Of a DNA stretch of 22,828 bases, positions 16,189-22,828 are shown piece after piece. The translations under genes and the position numbers were made by a program. Under the pieces are notes generated by a model. The model saw nothing but the letters and a program-made list of their open reading frames with translations, made no database searches and was not told where the DNA came from. The DNA is from CBFDBF01 sp050295355 (GTDB lineage: Bacteria > Pseudomonadota > Gammaproteobacteria > Chromatiales > Chromatiaceae): positions 1 through 22,828 of the forward strand of contig JBNKPL010000031.1 of assembly GCA_050295355.1 (NCBI GenBank), given 5' to 3'. Every line of letters begins with the position of its first letter. Positions within the stretch are counted from its first letter, which is position 1.

Positions 16189-16485
16189 TTAGTCCAGACC
16201 ATAAATGGCCAGCTTTTTACGCAGGGTGCTGCGGCTGATGCCCAGCATGATGGCTGCCTTGCTCTGGTTGCCGCCGGTCTCACGCATGACGATCTCCAGC
16301 AGGGGAGGTTCCACCTCCGAGATCACCATCTGATAAAGGTCGCTGACGTTGTGGCCGTCCATGTGCTGGAAGTAGTCCGTTAAGGCGTCCTGCACGCACT
16401 TGCGCAAGGGCGCGCGCGGGTTGTTGATGGCTCCGATCCCCATGGCGGCGGTGGTGTCGCCGCTTACATCATCCCTAAGACTCAC
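16189..16485 (-). CDS. fis: Nucleoid DNA-bending protein Fis
   Basis: Fis is a homodimeric nucleoid protein that bends DNA and tunes rRNA, supercoiling and recombination functions. The 98 residues equal the E. coli length. The conserved C-terminal half (about 45-98) carries DLYQMVISEVEPPLLEIVM and the helix-turn-helix GGNQSKAAIMLGISRSTLRKKL, close to the E. coli sequence; the N-terminus diverges as usual. The start is GTG in a GTGA overlap with the dusB stop, so it is translationally coupled to DusB. This dusB-fis pair is conserved in gammaproteobacteria. A hairpin follows the stop. Confidence 0.95.
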   Translation of the reverse strand: MSLRDDVSGDTTAAMGIGAINNPRAPLRKCVQDALTDYFQHMDGHNVSDLYQMVISEVEPPLLEIVMRETGGNQSKAAIMLGISRSTLRKKLAIYGLD

Positions 16486-17465
16486 GCTGCCAACTCCTGT
16501 GCTTTTTCTGGATTAAAAAACGCCTTGATCATTTTGATCTGTTCTTGTGCCGTTGCGCTTCTGTTGATCTGTTGCCTGAACAGCGCGCCACTGGGGCGTC
16601 CCCTGCTGTACCAGGCGATGTGTTTTCTCGCTATGCGCACTCCGTGCTCTTCACCGTACAGTTCCCGCAGACTGTCCAGGTGTTCCAGCAGCAGATCCCT
16701 GACCCATTCCAGTGAGGGGGGCGGGAGCCGCTCGCCCGTGGCAAGATAGTGGGCGATCTCCTGAAAAATCCACGGACGCCCCTGTGCTGCCCGGCCGATC
16801 ATGATGCCCTCTGCTCCCGTGCTTGCCAAGACCTTTTTCGCCTTTTCCGGGCTGTCGATATCGCCGTTGGCGATCACTGGGATGGAGACCGTCTCTACAA
16901 CCCGTTGAATGGTTTCATATTCCGCCTCTCCCGAGAAACCGCAGGCCCGGGTGCGGCCGTGGATGGCCAGGGCCTGGATGCCCGAGTCCTCGGCGATGCG
17001 GGCGATGGCGAGGGCGTTGCGGCTGTGGGAATCCCAGCCCGTGCGGATCTTCAGGGTGACCGGGACCTCCACCGCGTCCACCACCGCCTCCAGGATGCGG
17101 GCCACCAGGGACTCGTCCTGCAACAGGGCGGAACCCGCATTCACCTTGCACACCTTTTTCGCCGGGCAGCCCATGTTGATGTCGATGATGTGGGCGCCGC
17201 GCTCCACGTTGAGGCGCGCCGCCTCCGCCATGGCGGCGGGGTCGGAGCCCAGGATCTGCACCGCGATGGGCGCGGGTTCGCCGCTGAAATCCAGACGGCG
17301 CCGGGTCTTGCGGGTGGCCTGCAGGGCGGAGTTGGCGGAGATCATCTCGGACACGGCTAATCCCGCGCCGAGCCGCCGGCACAGTTGGCGAAACGGCCGG
17401 TCGGTGACGCCGGCCATGGGCGCCATGACAAGATTGTTGGTTAACTGGTAGGGCCCGATGCGCAT
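16482..17465 (-). CDS. dusB: tRNA-dihydrouridine synthase DusB
   Basis: DusB is an FMN enzyme that reduces specific uridines of tRNA to dihydrouridine using NADPH. The 327 residues fit the family (E. coli 321). A TIM barrel is shown by LVMAPMAGVTDRPFR near residue 12. The catalytic cysteine is Cys100 in NMGCPAKKVCKVNAGSALL. KIRTGWDS, IHGRTR, IANGDI and GIMIGRAAQGRPWIF line the FMN and phosphate sites. A helical RNA-binding C-terminus follows. The stop overlaps fis by four bases. The 88-base leader holds a 5-bp hairpin (17486-17498). In E. coli dusB is expressed with fis and its transcript supports Fis production; the overlap suggests the same here. Confidence 0.97.
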   Translation of the reverse strand: MRIGPYQLTNNLVMAPMAGVTDRPFRQLCRRLGAGLAVSEMISANSALQATRKTRRRLDFSGEPAPIAVQILGSDPAAMAEAARLNVERGAHIIDINMGCPAKKVCKVNAGSALLQDESLVARILEAVVDAVEVPVTLKIRTGWDSHSRNALAIARIAEDSGIQALAIHGRTRACGFSGEAEYETIQRVVETVSIPVIANGDIDSPEKAKKVLASTGAEGIMIGRAAQGRPWIFQEIAHYLATGERLPPPSLEWVRDLLLEHLDSLRELYGEEHGVRIARKHIAWYSRGRPSGALFRQQINRSATAQEQIKMIKAFFNPEKAQELAA

Positions 17466-17553
17466 GGGAGATCCAGAGAGATAAGCCGCCGAAGGCGGTA
17501 CATGGTACGCCCAAAGCGGAGGAGGGCAAAGTCCCGGGGGCGGGAAATCCGGG

Positions 17554-18396
17554 CTAAAAGAACTCCAGCTTGAAGCCGGTCACGTTTTCGCCCGGGTCCT
17601 CAATGGCCATCTCCAGGGAGAGGGCCTCATCGGGCCGCAGCAGGACGGAGGGGTCCAGTTTTCGGCCCAGGTACTGGTCCGGGAGAAAGTGCCGCCGGGC
17701 GACCAGCTTCTCTTCCTTGTTGTAGAGGCCGAGTTGCAGCACGGGATAGGACTGGGCGAATTTGGCGCGGTTGACGAAGGTGATCTGGATCAGCAGCGCC
17801 TTCTCCGCTTCGGGATGGGCGGAGATGAACCGCTTCAGGACCTCGATCTCGCCGGGCGCCCGGCGGACTGGGAGCTGGCAGCCTGCATGGCGGCACAGGG
17901 TCTCCAGCAGGGCGCGGCCCTCGGGGTAGCGCATCAGGGTGTCGCGTCCCAGCCAGGAAAGTTGTACCAAAGCGGCGGCCAGCAGCAGCAGGATGCCCAG
18001 GGTCCAGAAAAAGGTGCCGCCGCGTTTTTTCTTGGGCTTGGGTTTGGCCGCCTTGATGGGGGGGAGGTTGTCCGGCACCTCGAAGGGGAGCGCCGGCTCC
18101 TGCTCGGGAAAGATGCTTTCCGGGGCTTCATACTCGCCCAGGGGATCTTCATCCTGTTCGGGTGCGGGCGGTTCAGGCAGGTCTTCGATTTCCGTTTCGA
18201 CGGGGTCCGGTTCCAGCATCAGGGTGGCCGGCCACTCGTCCCGCGCCTCCTCCGCCGATATGGGCGCGGTCTGCAGGTGCTCCAGGGCGTTGAAGATCTC
18301 GTTGCAGCGGCTACAGCGGGTCTGGCCCTGGGCGGCCCGCAGCTGTTCGACGCGGATCCGAAATCGGGTTTCGCAGTGTGGGCACTTGGTATGCAT
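17554..18396 (-). CDS. Zinc-ribbon, single-membrane-span DUF3426 protein
   Basis: The 280 residues open with an MJ0042-type zinc ribbon: C5-P-H-C8 and C28-S-R-C31. An acidic, Pro/Glu-rich linker (about 45-115) follows, then a basic KPKPKKKR patch (about 118-125) that places the N-terminus in the cytoplasm. One membrane span (about 128-148) leads to an extracytoplasmic DUF3426 domain (about 155-280). The domain order is the standard one for this family, which is often encoded beside prmA and dusB. Function unknown; a sensor or assembly role at the inner membrane is only inference. The prmA-proximal gap (228 bases) carries the four-hairpin array and a possible -10 (TATAAA at 18440-18445, minus strand), so it may have its own promoter. 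Confidence 0.9.
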   Translation of the reverse strand: MHTKCPHCETRFRIRVEQLRAAQGQTRCSRCNEIFNALEHLQTAPISAEEARDEWPATLMLEPDPVETEIEDLPEPPAPEQDEDPLGEYEAPESIFPEQEPALPFEVPDNLPPIKAAKPKPKKKRGGTFFWTLGILLLLAAALVQLSWLGRDTLMRYPEGRALLETLCRHAGCQLPVRRAPGEIEVLKRFISAHPEAEKALLIQITFVNRAKFAQSYPVLQLGLYNKEEKLVARRHFLPDQYLGRKLDPSVLLRPDEALSLEMAIEDPGENVTGFKLEFF

Positions 18397-18508
18397 GGAT
18401 GATCGGGGTTGCTCTGGGTTCTGGTTTCTTGTGGCTCTATTTATACCGGATATCCGCGCCTGGCGTTAGCTGGTTGTTTAAATTCACCGTTATTTTGATT
18501 GAGTACGT

Positions 18509-18624
18509 GCAACACATGGATGTGTTGCCATTTTCAATGACGATGAGTCATTGAAAATGAAGGAACCAAAAAATCGCATTTTTTGGTGACGTGGTTGAAA
18601 AGTCCAGGGATGGACTTTTTCAAC
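18509..18624. repeat. Array of four consecutive hairpins after prmA
   Basis: Hairpin 1 (18509-18528): 8-bp perfect stem, loop TGGA. Hairpin 2 (18529-18559): 13-bp perfect stem, loop GATGA. Hairpin 3 (18565-18587): 10-bp perfect stem of mostly A/T pairs, loop CGC. Hairpin 4 (18594-18624): 13-bp stem with one bulged base, loop GGGA, abutting the prmA stop. The stems are unrelated in sequence, so this is not a tandem repeat. Hairpins 3 and 4 could also act as a prmA terminator, although no U-run follows them. Confidence 0.8.
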
Positions 18625-19500
18625 TCATAAACGAGTTCCTTCCAGCAATACCCACTCCTCCTGCATCACGGGAGGCGCGAAAGTAAACGCATCGGCGAAG
18701 GCGGCGGCCACGCTTTGCCACTGCTCCTCCAGGATGCCGGAGAGGACGAGTTTGCCGCCCGGTTTTACCCCGGCCGTCAATATGGGCTGCAGGGCGATCA
18801 GGGTGCCGGCCAGGATGTTGGCGAGCACGATATCCGCCGCTTCCTCCAGCGGGGTCTCGCTGCCGTGGACCTGCAACCGCTCCAGTACCCCGTTCTTCTC
18901 CGCGTTGTCCCGCGTGGCCTGCAGCGCTTGCGGATCGTGGTCCACGGCGATGGCGAGTTCCGCGCCCAGGCGCAGGGCGGCGATGGCCAGGATGCCCGAG
19001 CCGCAGCCGAAGTCGATGATCCGCTTGCCGGTCATGGCCGCCCCATCAAGCCAGGCCAGACAGAGGGCGGTGGTGGGGTGGGTGCCCGTGCCGAAGGCGA
19101 GGCCGGGGTCCAGTTTCACCACTACGGCGTCCTGTTCTTCGGGGCGCAGGTTGTCGGGGCAGATCCAGAGCCGCTTGCCGAAGCGCATGGGGCGAAAGCT
19201 GTCCAGCCACACCCGTTCCCACACCTGGTCCTCCAGGCGCTCCACTTCCAGCCGGGCGTACTGTTCGGCCAGGCCGTTCTCCAGGGTCTGCCGCAACGGT
19301 TCGATGTCGCTGTCGCCCGGAAACAGTCCCGTGATCCGGATTTGCTCCCAAAGGGGCTGCTCCCCCGGCGCGGGTTCAAGCAGGGGGTTGTCGCCGGCAT
19401 CGCCCAGGGTGACGGAGAGCGCGCCCAGGCCCTCCAGCAGCTGTTCGACCAGCGGGGCCTGGGCCTTGGCGGTGGTGAGAAGGATCTGTAGCCAGGCCAT
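18625..19500 (-). CDS. prmA: Ribosomal protein L11 methyltransferase PrmA
   Basis: PrmA trimethylates amino groups of ribosomal protein L11 using S-adenosylmethionine. The 291 residues match the family (E. coli 293). The N-terminal L11-binding domain (about 1-65) begins MAWLQILLTT. The methyltransferase domain shows GTGTHPTT (137-144), the SAM-binding DFGCGSGILAIAAL (163-176), the acidic VDHDPQAL (186-193), and LANILAGTL (226-234), the catalytic loop of the family. It follows accC by 15 bases on the same strand and probably ends the aroQ-accBC-prmA transcript. The stop codon abuts the hairpin array. Confidence 0.97.
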   Translation of the reverse strand: MAWLQILLTTAKAQAPLVEQLLEGLGALSVTLGDAGDNPLLEPAPGEQPLWEQIRITGLFPGDSDIEPLRQTLENGLAEQYARLEVERLEDQVWERVWLDSFRPMRFGKRLWICPDNLRPEEQDAVVVKLDPGLAFGTGTHPTTALCLAWLDGAAMTGKRIIDFGCGSGILAIAALRLGAELAIAVDHDPQALQATRDNAEKNGVLERLQVHGSETPLEEAADIVLANILAGTLIALQPILTAGVKPGGKLVLSGILEEQWQSVAAAFADAFTFAPPVMQEEWVLLEGTRL

Positions 19501-19515
19501 GCGGTTGGACCCGTA

Positions 19516-20856
19516 TTAAAGCCCCAGCTTCTTCTCCAGATAGTGGATGTTGACCCCGCCGGCGGCGAAGTTGCCGTCGTTCATGATCTCCTGCTGCAAC
19601 GGGATGTTGGTCTTGATGCCGTCGATGACCATCTCCGAGAGGGCGGTGCGCATGCGCGCCAGCGCCTCGGCCCGGGTGTTGCCATGGGCGATCAGCTTGC
19701 CGATCATGGAGTCGTAATAGGGGGGCACCATGTAGCCGTTGTAGATATGGGAATCGAAACGGATTCCCGGGCCGCCCGCCACATGGAGCTGGGTAATCCG
19801 GCCCGGACTCGGCATAAAGGTCTTGGCGTCCTCGGCGTTGATGCGGCACTCCACCGCATGGCCGTTGAGGTTTACATCCTCCTGGCGAATGGAGAGTTTC
19901 TCGCCGCTGGCGATCAGCAGCTGCTCCTTCACAATGTCCACGCCAGTGATCATCTCGGTGACCGGGTGCTCCACCTGCACGCGGGTGTTCATTTCGATGA
20001 AATAGAACTCGCCGTTCTCATACAGGAACTCGAAGGTGCCCGCGCCACGGTAGCCGATCCGGCGGCACGCCTCGGCGCAGCGTTCGCCGATGCGCTGGCG
20101 CTGCTCTTCGGTGATGCCCGGGGCGGGGGCTTCCTCCACCACCTTCTGGTGGCGGCGCTGCATGGAGCAGTCGCGCTCTCCCAGGTGGACGGCGTTGCCG
20201 TGGGTGTCGGCCAGCACCTGGAACTCCACATGGCGCGGATTCTCCAGGAACTTCTCCATATAGACGGTGGCGTTGCCGAAGGCGGCGCCCGCCTCCGCCT
20301 GGGTGAGGGAGATGGAGTTGAGCAGGGCGGCCTCGGAGTGCACTACCCGCATGCCGCGTCCGCCGCCGCCGCCAGCCGCCTTGATGATCACGGGGTAACC
20401 GATGGTCTTCGCCATCTTGAGGATGGCGCTGCTGTCATCCCCCAGCGGTCCGTCCGAGCCGGGCACCGTGGGCACGCCCGCCGCCTTCATCGCCTCGATG
20501 GCGGTGATCTTGTCACCCATCAGGCGGATGGTTTCCGATTTCGGTCCGATGAAGGTAAAGCCGCTCTCTTCCACCCGCTCGGCAAAGTCCGCGTTTTCGG
20601 ACAGAAAGCCGTAGCCGGGGTGGATGGCGGTGGCGTCGGTAACCTCGGCGGCGCTGATGATCGCCGGGACCTGGAGATAACTGTCGGCGGAGGGCGGCGG
20701 ACCGATGCACACCGTCTCGTCGGCAAAACGCACATGCTTGAGGTCACGGTCGGCCTCGGAATGGACGGCCACGGTCTTGATCCCCAGCTCGCGGCAGGCG
20801 CGAAGGATGCGCAGGGCGATCTCGCCCCGGTTGGCAATAACGACTTTATCAATCAT
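19516..20856 (-). CDS. accC: Biotin carboxylase subunit of acetyl-CoA carboxylase
   Basis: AccC carboxylates the biotin on AccB with bicarbonate and ATP, the first half of malonyl-CoA formation for fatty-acid synthesis. The 446 residues are near E. coli's 449. The N-domain opens with MIDKVVIANRGEIALRILRA. The ATP-grasp domain has the glycine-rich loop GGGGRGMRVV near 162-171, GERDCSMQRRHQKVVEEAPAPG near 227-248, and the active-site EMNTRVQVEHPVTE near 290-303. A C-terminal lid and barrel follow. It starts 15 bases after the accB stop, the usual stoichiometric accBC operon. Confidence 0.98.
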   Translation of the reverse strand: MIDKVVIANRGEIALRILRACRELGIKTVAVHSEADRDLKHVRFADETVCIGPPPSADSYLQVPAIISAAEVTDATAIHPGYGFLSENADFAERVEESGFTFIGPKSETIRLMGDKITAIEAMKAAGVPTVPGSDGPLGDDSSAILKMAKTIGYPVIIKAAGGGGGRGMRVVHSEAALLNSISLTQAEAGAAFGNATVYMEKFLENPRHVEFQVLADTHGNAVHLGERDCSMQRRHQKVVEEAPAPGITEEQRQRIGERCAEACRRIGYRGAGTFEFLYENGEFYFIEMNTRVQVEHPVTEMITGVDIVKEQLLIASGEKLSIRQEDVNLNGHAVECRINAEDAKTFMPSPGRITQLHVAGGPGIRFDSHIYNGYMVPPYYDSMIGKLIAHGNTRAEALARMRTALSEMVIDGIKTNIPLQQEIMNDGNFAAGGVNIHYLEKKLGL

Positions 20857-20871
20857 GGGCGGAGTGCAGTC

Positions 20872-21321
20872 TTATTCGATAATGAACATGGGCTGGTTGA
20901 ATTCGACCGGCTGGCCGTTTTCCACCAGGATCTTTTTCACGGTGCCCGCCTTATCCGACTCGATCTGGTTGAGGATCTTCATCGCTTCGATGATGCAGAG
21001 GGTATCGCCGGCACTGACCCGTTGTCCCTCTTCGACGAAGGATTTGGCGCCGGGGGAGGAGGCGCGGTAGAAGGTGCCCACCATGGGGGAGAGGATCTGG
21101 TGTCCGCTGATGACCTCTTCGGCGGCGGGCGCCTCAGCGGCCTGCGGCGCGGGTGCGGCCGCCGGGGCAACCGCTGGCGGCGCCGCCATGAAGGCCGCGG
21201 GCGGGGCAATCGAACTGGCGCGGCTGATACGCACGGACTCTTCCCCTTCGTGGATCTCGATCTCGGCGATATCCGACTCTTCCAGTAGTTCTATCAGTTT
21301 TTTTACTTTACGAATGTCCAT
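20872..21321 (-). CDS. accB: Biotin carboxyl carrier protein AccB
   Basis: AccB carries the biotin that shuttles carboxyl groups from AccC to the carboxyltransferase. The 149 residues comprise a short N-terminal assembly domain (about 1-35), an Ala/Pro-rich flexible linker (about 38-68), and a biotinyl domain (about 72-149). The biotin lysine is K115 in EAMKILNQIES; the common residue after it is Met or Leu, here Ile. The protruding 'thumb' SPMVGTFYRASSPGAKSFVE (79-98) is typical of bacterial AccB. It lies 24 bases after aroQ, as in many proteobacteria, and is followed by accC. Confidence 0.97.
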   Translation of the reverse strand: MDIRKVKKLIELLEESDIAEIEIHEGEESVRISRASSIAPPAAFMAAPPAVAPAAAPAPQAAEAPAAEEVISGHQILSPMVGTFYRASSPGAKSFVEEGQRVSAGDTLCIIEAMKILNQIESDKAGTVKKILVENGQPVEFNQPMFIIE

Positions 21322-21345
21322 GGTTTTCGACTCTCAAAATAATAT

Positions 21346-21786
21346 TCAGTGTTCGATACGGCGCAGGGCGGCCTGCAGCGCCAGTTCGTAGCCGTAGGCG
21401 CCAAAACCGCTGATGACTCCCTCGGCGATGTCGGAGAAGTAGGAGTGTTTGCGGAACTCCTCGCGGCGGTAGACGTTGGAGAGGTGCACCTCGATAAAGG
21501 GAATTCCCGTGCCCAGCAGGGCGTCGCGCAAGGCGATACTGGTATGGGTGAAGGCGGCGGGATTAAAAAGGATGAAATCGACCCGCTCCTCTTGGGCGGT
21601 ATGGATGCGCTCCACCAGTTCGTGTTCCGCGTTGCTCTGGGCGAATTGCAGCTGGTGTCCGTTTTGCTGCGCCAGGGTGGTCAGGTGGCCCTGGATGGAG
21701 GCCAGGGTATCGGAGCCGTAGAGCTCGGGTTCGCGACTGCCCAGAAGGTTCAGGTTGGGGCCGTTGAGTACAAGGATAGTCGCCAT
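21346..21786 (-). CDS. aroQ: Type II 3-dehydroquinate dehydratase AroQ
   Basis: AroQ dehydrates 3-dehydroquinate to 3-dehydroshikimate in aromatic amino-acid synthesis. The 146 residues are typical of the dodecameric type II enzyme, unrelated to E. coli AroD. It opens ILVLNGPNLNLLGSREPELYG with the catalytic tyrosine at 23. It continues with QSNAEHELVERIH, FNPAAFTHTSIALRDAL and IEVHLSNVYRREEFRKHSYFS, which includes the general-acid histidine at 101. It heads the accB-accC-prmA run. The 195-base gap upstream holds a leader hairpin (CGCCC / GGGCG, 21849-21861) but no confident promoter. Its grouping with accBC is a common gene order. Confidence 0.97.
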   Translation of the reverse strand: MATILVLNGPNLNLLGSREPELYGSDTLASIQGHLTTLAQQNGHQLQFAQSNAEHELVERIHTAQEERVDFILFNPAAFTHTSIALRDALLGTGIPFIEVHLSNVYRREEFRKHSYFSDIAEGVISGFGAYGYELALQAALRRIEH

Positions 21787-21981
21787 AAATCGCTATTCCG
21801 GTTCTCTGTTGTAGTTAAGATTTGATCGGAAAACGGAACCATTGAAGCCGCCCTCCGGGCGTACTTCACTTGAGGGTGAATTCTGCATGATCCTATCCAT
21901 ATTGTCTATCTTTGGCGCAAGTTGTGGCCAGATCTCGACAAGAATGGTTTTTTTATGGCGGGAATGCAGGGGCTGGACGGG

Positions 21982-22482
21982 TCAGAGAAGGGGGTGCAGC
22001 TGCTGTTCCAGGATCTCGCGGGTGATCTCCCCGGCCTTGGCGTAGCGGGCGTTACCCTGGCGGTCGTAGATCACCGTGAAAGGCAGGGCGGTGATCCGGT
22101 TGCCCATCTGTTTGGCGAGGGCGATGGCCTCCTCACCGCCGAGCAGGAGCGGGAAATTGGGTTTATGTTCGGCCGCGAATTCGCGCACCGTCTGCGGGTC
22201 GTCGATGGCGATGGCCACGATTCGAAGCCCCTTCGCTTCATACCGCTGCTGCATCTCCATGAAACGCGGCATCTCCCGCAGGCAGGGCACGCACCAGGTG
22301 GCCCAGAAATTGACCACCAGCACCTTGCCTTGCCACTCGCCGCTGTCGCGGCTGTTCTGTTCCAGGTCGGGGAAGGCGAAGGGCGGCAGCCCCGGCTCCT
22401 CTTCGGTGAGCTGAAAGGCGAACCAGCCCATACCGCCGATGATCATCGCCAGGGCGAAGGTCAACAGCAGCCTCTGCCTCAT
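21982..22482 (-). CDS. Membrane-anchored TlpA/ResA-type thioredoxin
   Basis: This 166-residue protein has an N-terminal membrane anchor (about 4-24) and a periplasmic thioredoxin fold. The active site is W-C64-V-P-C67 in VVNFWATWCVPCLREMPRF. A cis-proline loop (ITALPFTVIYD) and the central IDDPQTVREFA insert are typical of TlpA/ResA proteins. The ATG shares one base with the dsbD stop (TGATG), so the two are translationally coupled, and DsbD is the likely reductant. Family members reduce apocytochrome c or copper-chaperone thiols; the substrate here is not shown. An upstream start at 22497 would overlap dsbD and add residues without a ribosome site, so 22482 is preferred. Confidence 0.9.
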   Translation of the reverse strand: MRQRLLLTFALAMIIGGMGWFAFQLTEEEPGLPPFAFPDLEQNSRDSGEWQGKVLVVNFWATWCVPCLREMPRFMEMQQRYEAKGLRIVAIAIDDPQTVREFAAEHKPNFPLLLGGEEAIALAKQMGNRITALPFTVIYDRQGNARYAKAGEITREILEQQLHPLL

Positions 22483-22828
22483 CACTGCTGCAACCATCGG
22501 ATGTGCTTGATGAAGGTCTCCGCGTCGATGAAACCAGCGAGCCGGAGGTTACGCTGCTCACTGCCTTCGTGGTCGTAAAAGATGATGGCGGGCGGTCCCG
22601 AGAGGCCGAACTGTTTTACCAACAGCTGCTGGTCCTCTTCGTCCCAGGGGGTTACGTCCGCTTGCAGCAATACAAATCCCCGCAGGGCGGCGCGGACCTC
22701 GGGGTCGGAGAAGGTGTAGCGCTCCAGCTCCACGCAGGAGGTGCACCAGTCGGCATAGAAATCCAGCATTATCTTCTTTCCCTTGGACTTGGAGATGATA
22801 CTCTCAAGTTCAGATACGGAGTGGACCT
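22482..22828 (-). CDS. dsbD: Thiol:disulfide interchange protein DsbD, 3' end (5' part outside window)
   Basis: DsbD carries electrons from cytoplasmic thioredoxin across the inner membrane to periplasmic thiol oxidoreductases. Only the C-terminal thioredoxin-like (gamma) domain, about 115 residues, is inside the window. It shows MLDFYADWCTSCVELERYTF with the CxxC pair, then LLQADVTPWDEEDQQLLVKQFGLSGPPAIIFYD and a closing GFIDAETFIKHI, all collinear with E. coli DsbD. The frame runs on to the right edge through about 20 further residues, so the ATG at 22769 is internal. It is coupled to the TlpA-like gene. Confidence 0.95.
   Translation of the reverse strand, partial: VHSVSELESIISKSKGKKIMLDFYADWCTSCVELERYTFSDPEVRAALRGFVLLQADVTPWDEEDQQLLVKQFGLSGPPAIIFYDHEGSEQRNLRLAGFIDAETFIKHIRWLQQ

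Noticed and set aside
17486..17498. Small hairpin ahead of dusB as a terminator of the DUF3426 gene
   Set aside because: Only 5 bp with a 3-base loop and no U-run; mentioned as a leader feature only.
18447..18456. 10-bp palindrome CGGATATCCG upstream of the DUF3426 gene
   Set aside because: Short enough to occur by chance in a window this size and not paired with a convincing promoter.
19543..21288. A 581-codon open frame on the plus strand opposite accC and accB
   Set aside because: It spans two unmistakable minus-strand genes and the gap between them, and is low in complexity (Gly, His, Val, Asp rich). It is a compositional artefact.

Overview
The window is a G+C-rich stretch of a gammaproteobacterial chromosome. 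Two conserved gammaproteobacterial gene blocks are recognisable: lptD-surA-pdxA-...-apaH facing folA, and dsbD-tlpA-aroQ-accB-accC-prmA-(zinc ribbon)-dusB-fis-purH-purD. The mix of genes (type II aroQ, amgK beside lptD, DusB-Fis coupling, an outer-membrane LptD with the four-cysteine pattern) fits a non-enteric lineage, perhaps purple-sulfur or sulfur-oxidiser-like, but the order and genus cannot be fixed from the sequence alone. No rRNA, tRNA, CRISPR array, complete insertion sequence or phage gene was seen. No gene-free stretch exceeds about 250 bases.

Layout. 1-960 (+): the 3' part of folA and a helical hypothetical protein. 967-1806 (-): apaH. 1905-2345 (+): an exported ankyrin-repeat protein, lying where rsmA-apaG would usually be. 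2437-7556 (-): pdxA, surA and lptD, i.e. vitamin B6 synthesis and outer-membrane biogenesis. 7557-7774: a divergent control region with a 14-bp palindrome. 7775-11428 (+): amgK (cell-wall sugar kinase), then three overlapping or closely spaced genes for a membrane module of unknown function (DUF2157, DUF4401, GDYXXLXY). 11649-12515 (+): an isolated, less G+C-rich DUF5677-like gene with repeat-like flanks, the most accessory-looking part of the window. 12729-13064 (-): a small VanZ-family membrane protein. 13146-16101 (-): purD and purH (purine synthesis). 16189-17465 (-): dusB-fis with a GTGA overlap. 17554-18396 (-): a zinc-ribbon/DUF3426 membrane protein. 18625-21786 (-): aroQ, accB, accC and prmA (dehydroquinase, acetyl-CoA carboxylase, ribosomal protein methylation). 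21982-22828 (-): a TlpA-like thioredoxin and the 3' end of dsbD (periplasmic thiol reduction).

Most of the window is ordinary housekeeping DNA. The structures the genes do not explain are all non-coding. (1) Two inverted-repeat elements, built from 9-bp units of one shared pattern, bracket purD. (2) An array of four consecutive near-perfect hairpins sits directly after the prmA stop codon. (3) Repeat-like sequence flanks the orphan DUF5677-like gene. I see no convincing new multi-gene system. The closest candidate is the uncharacterised DUF2157-DUF4401-GDYXXLXY membrane module placed behind amgK, where murU would be expected.
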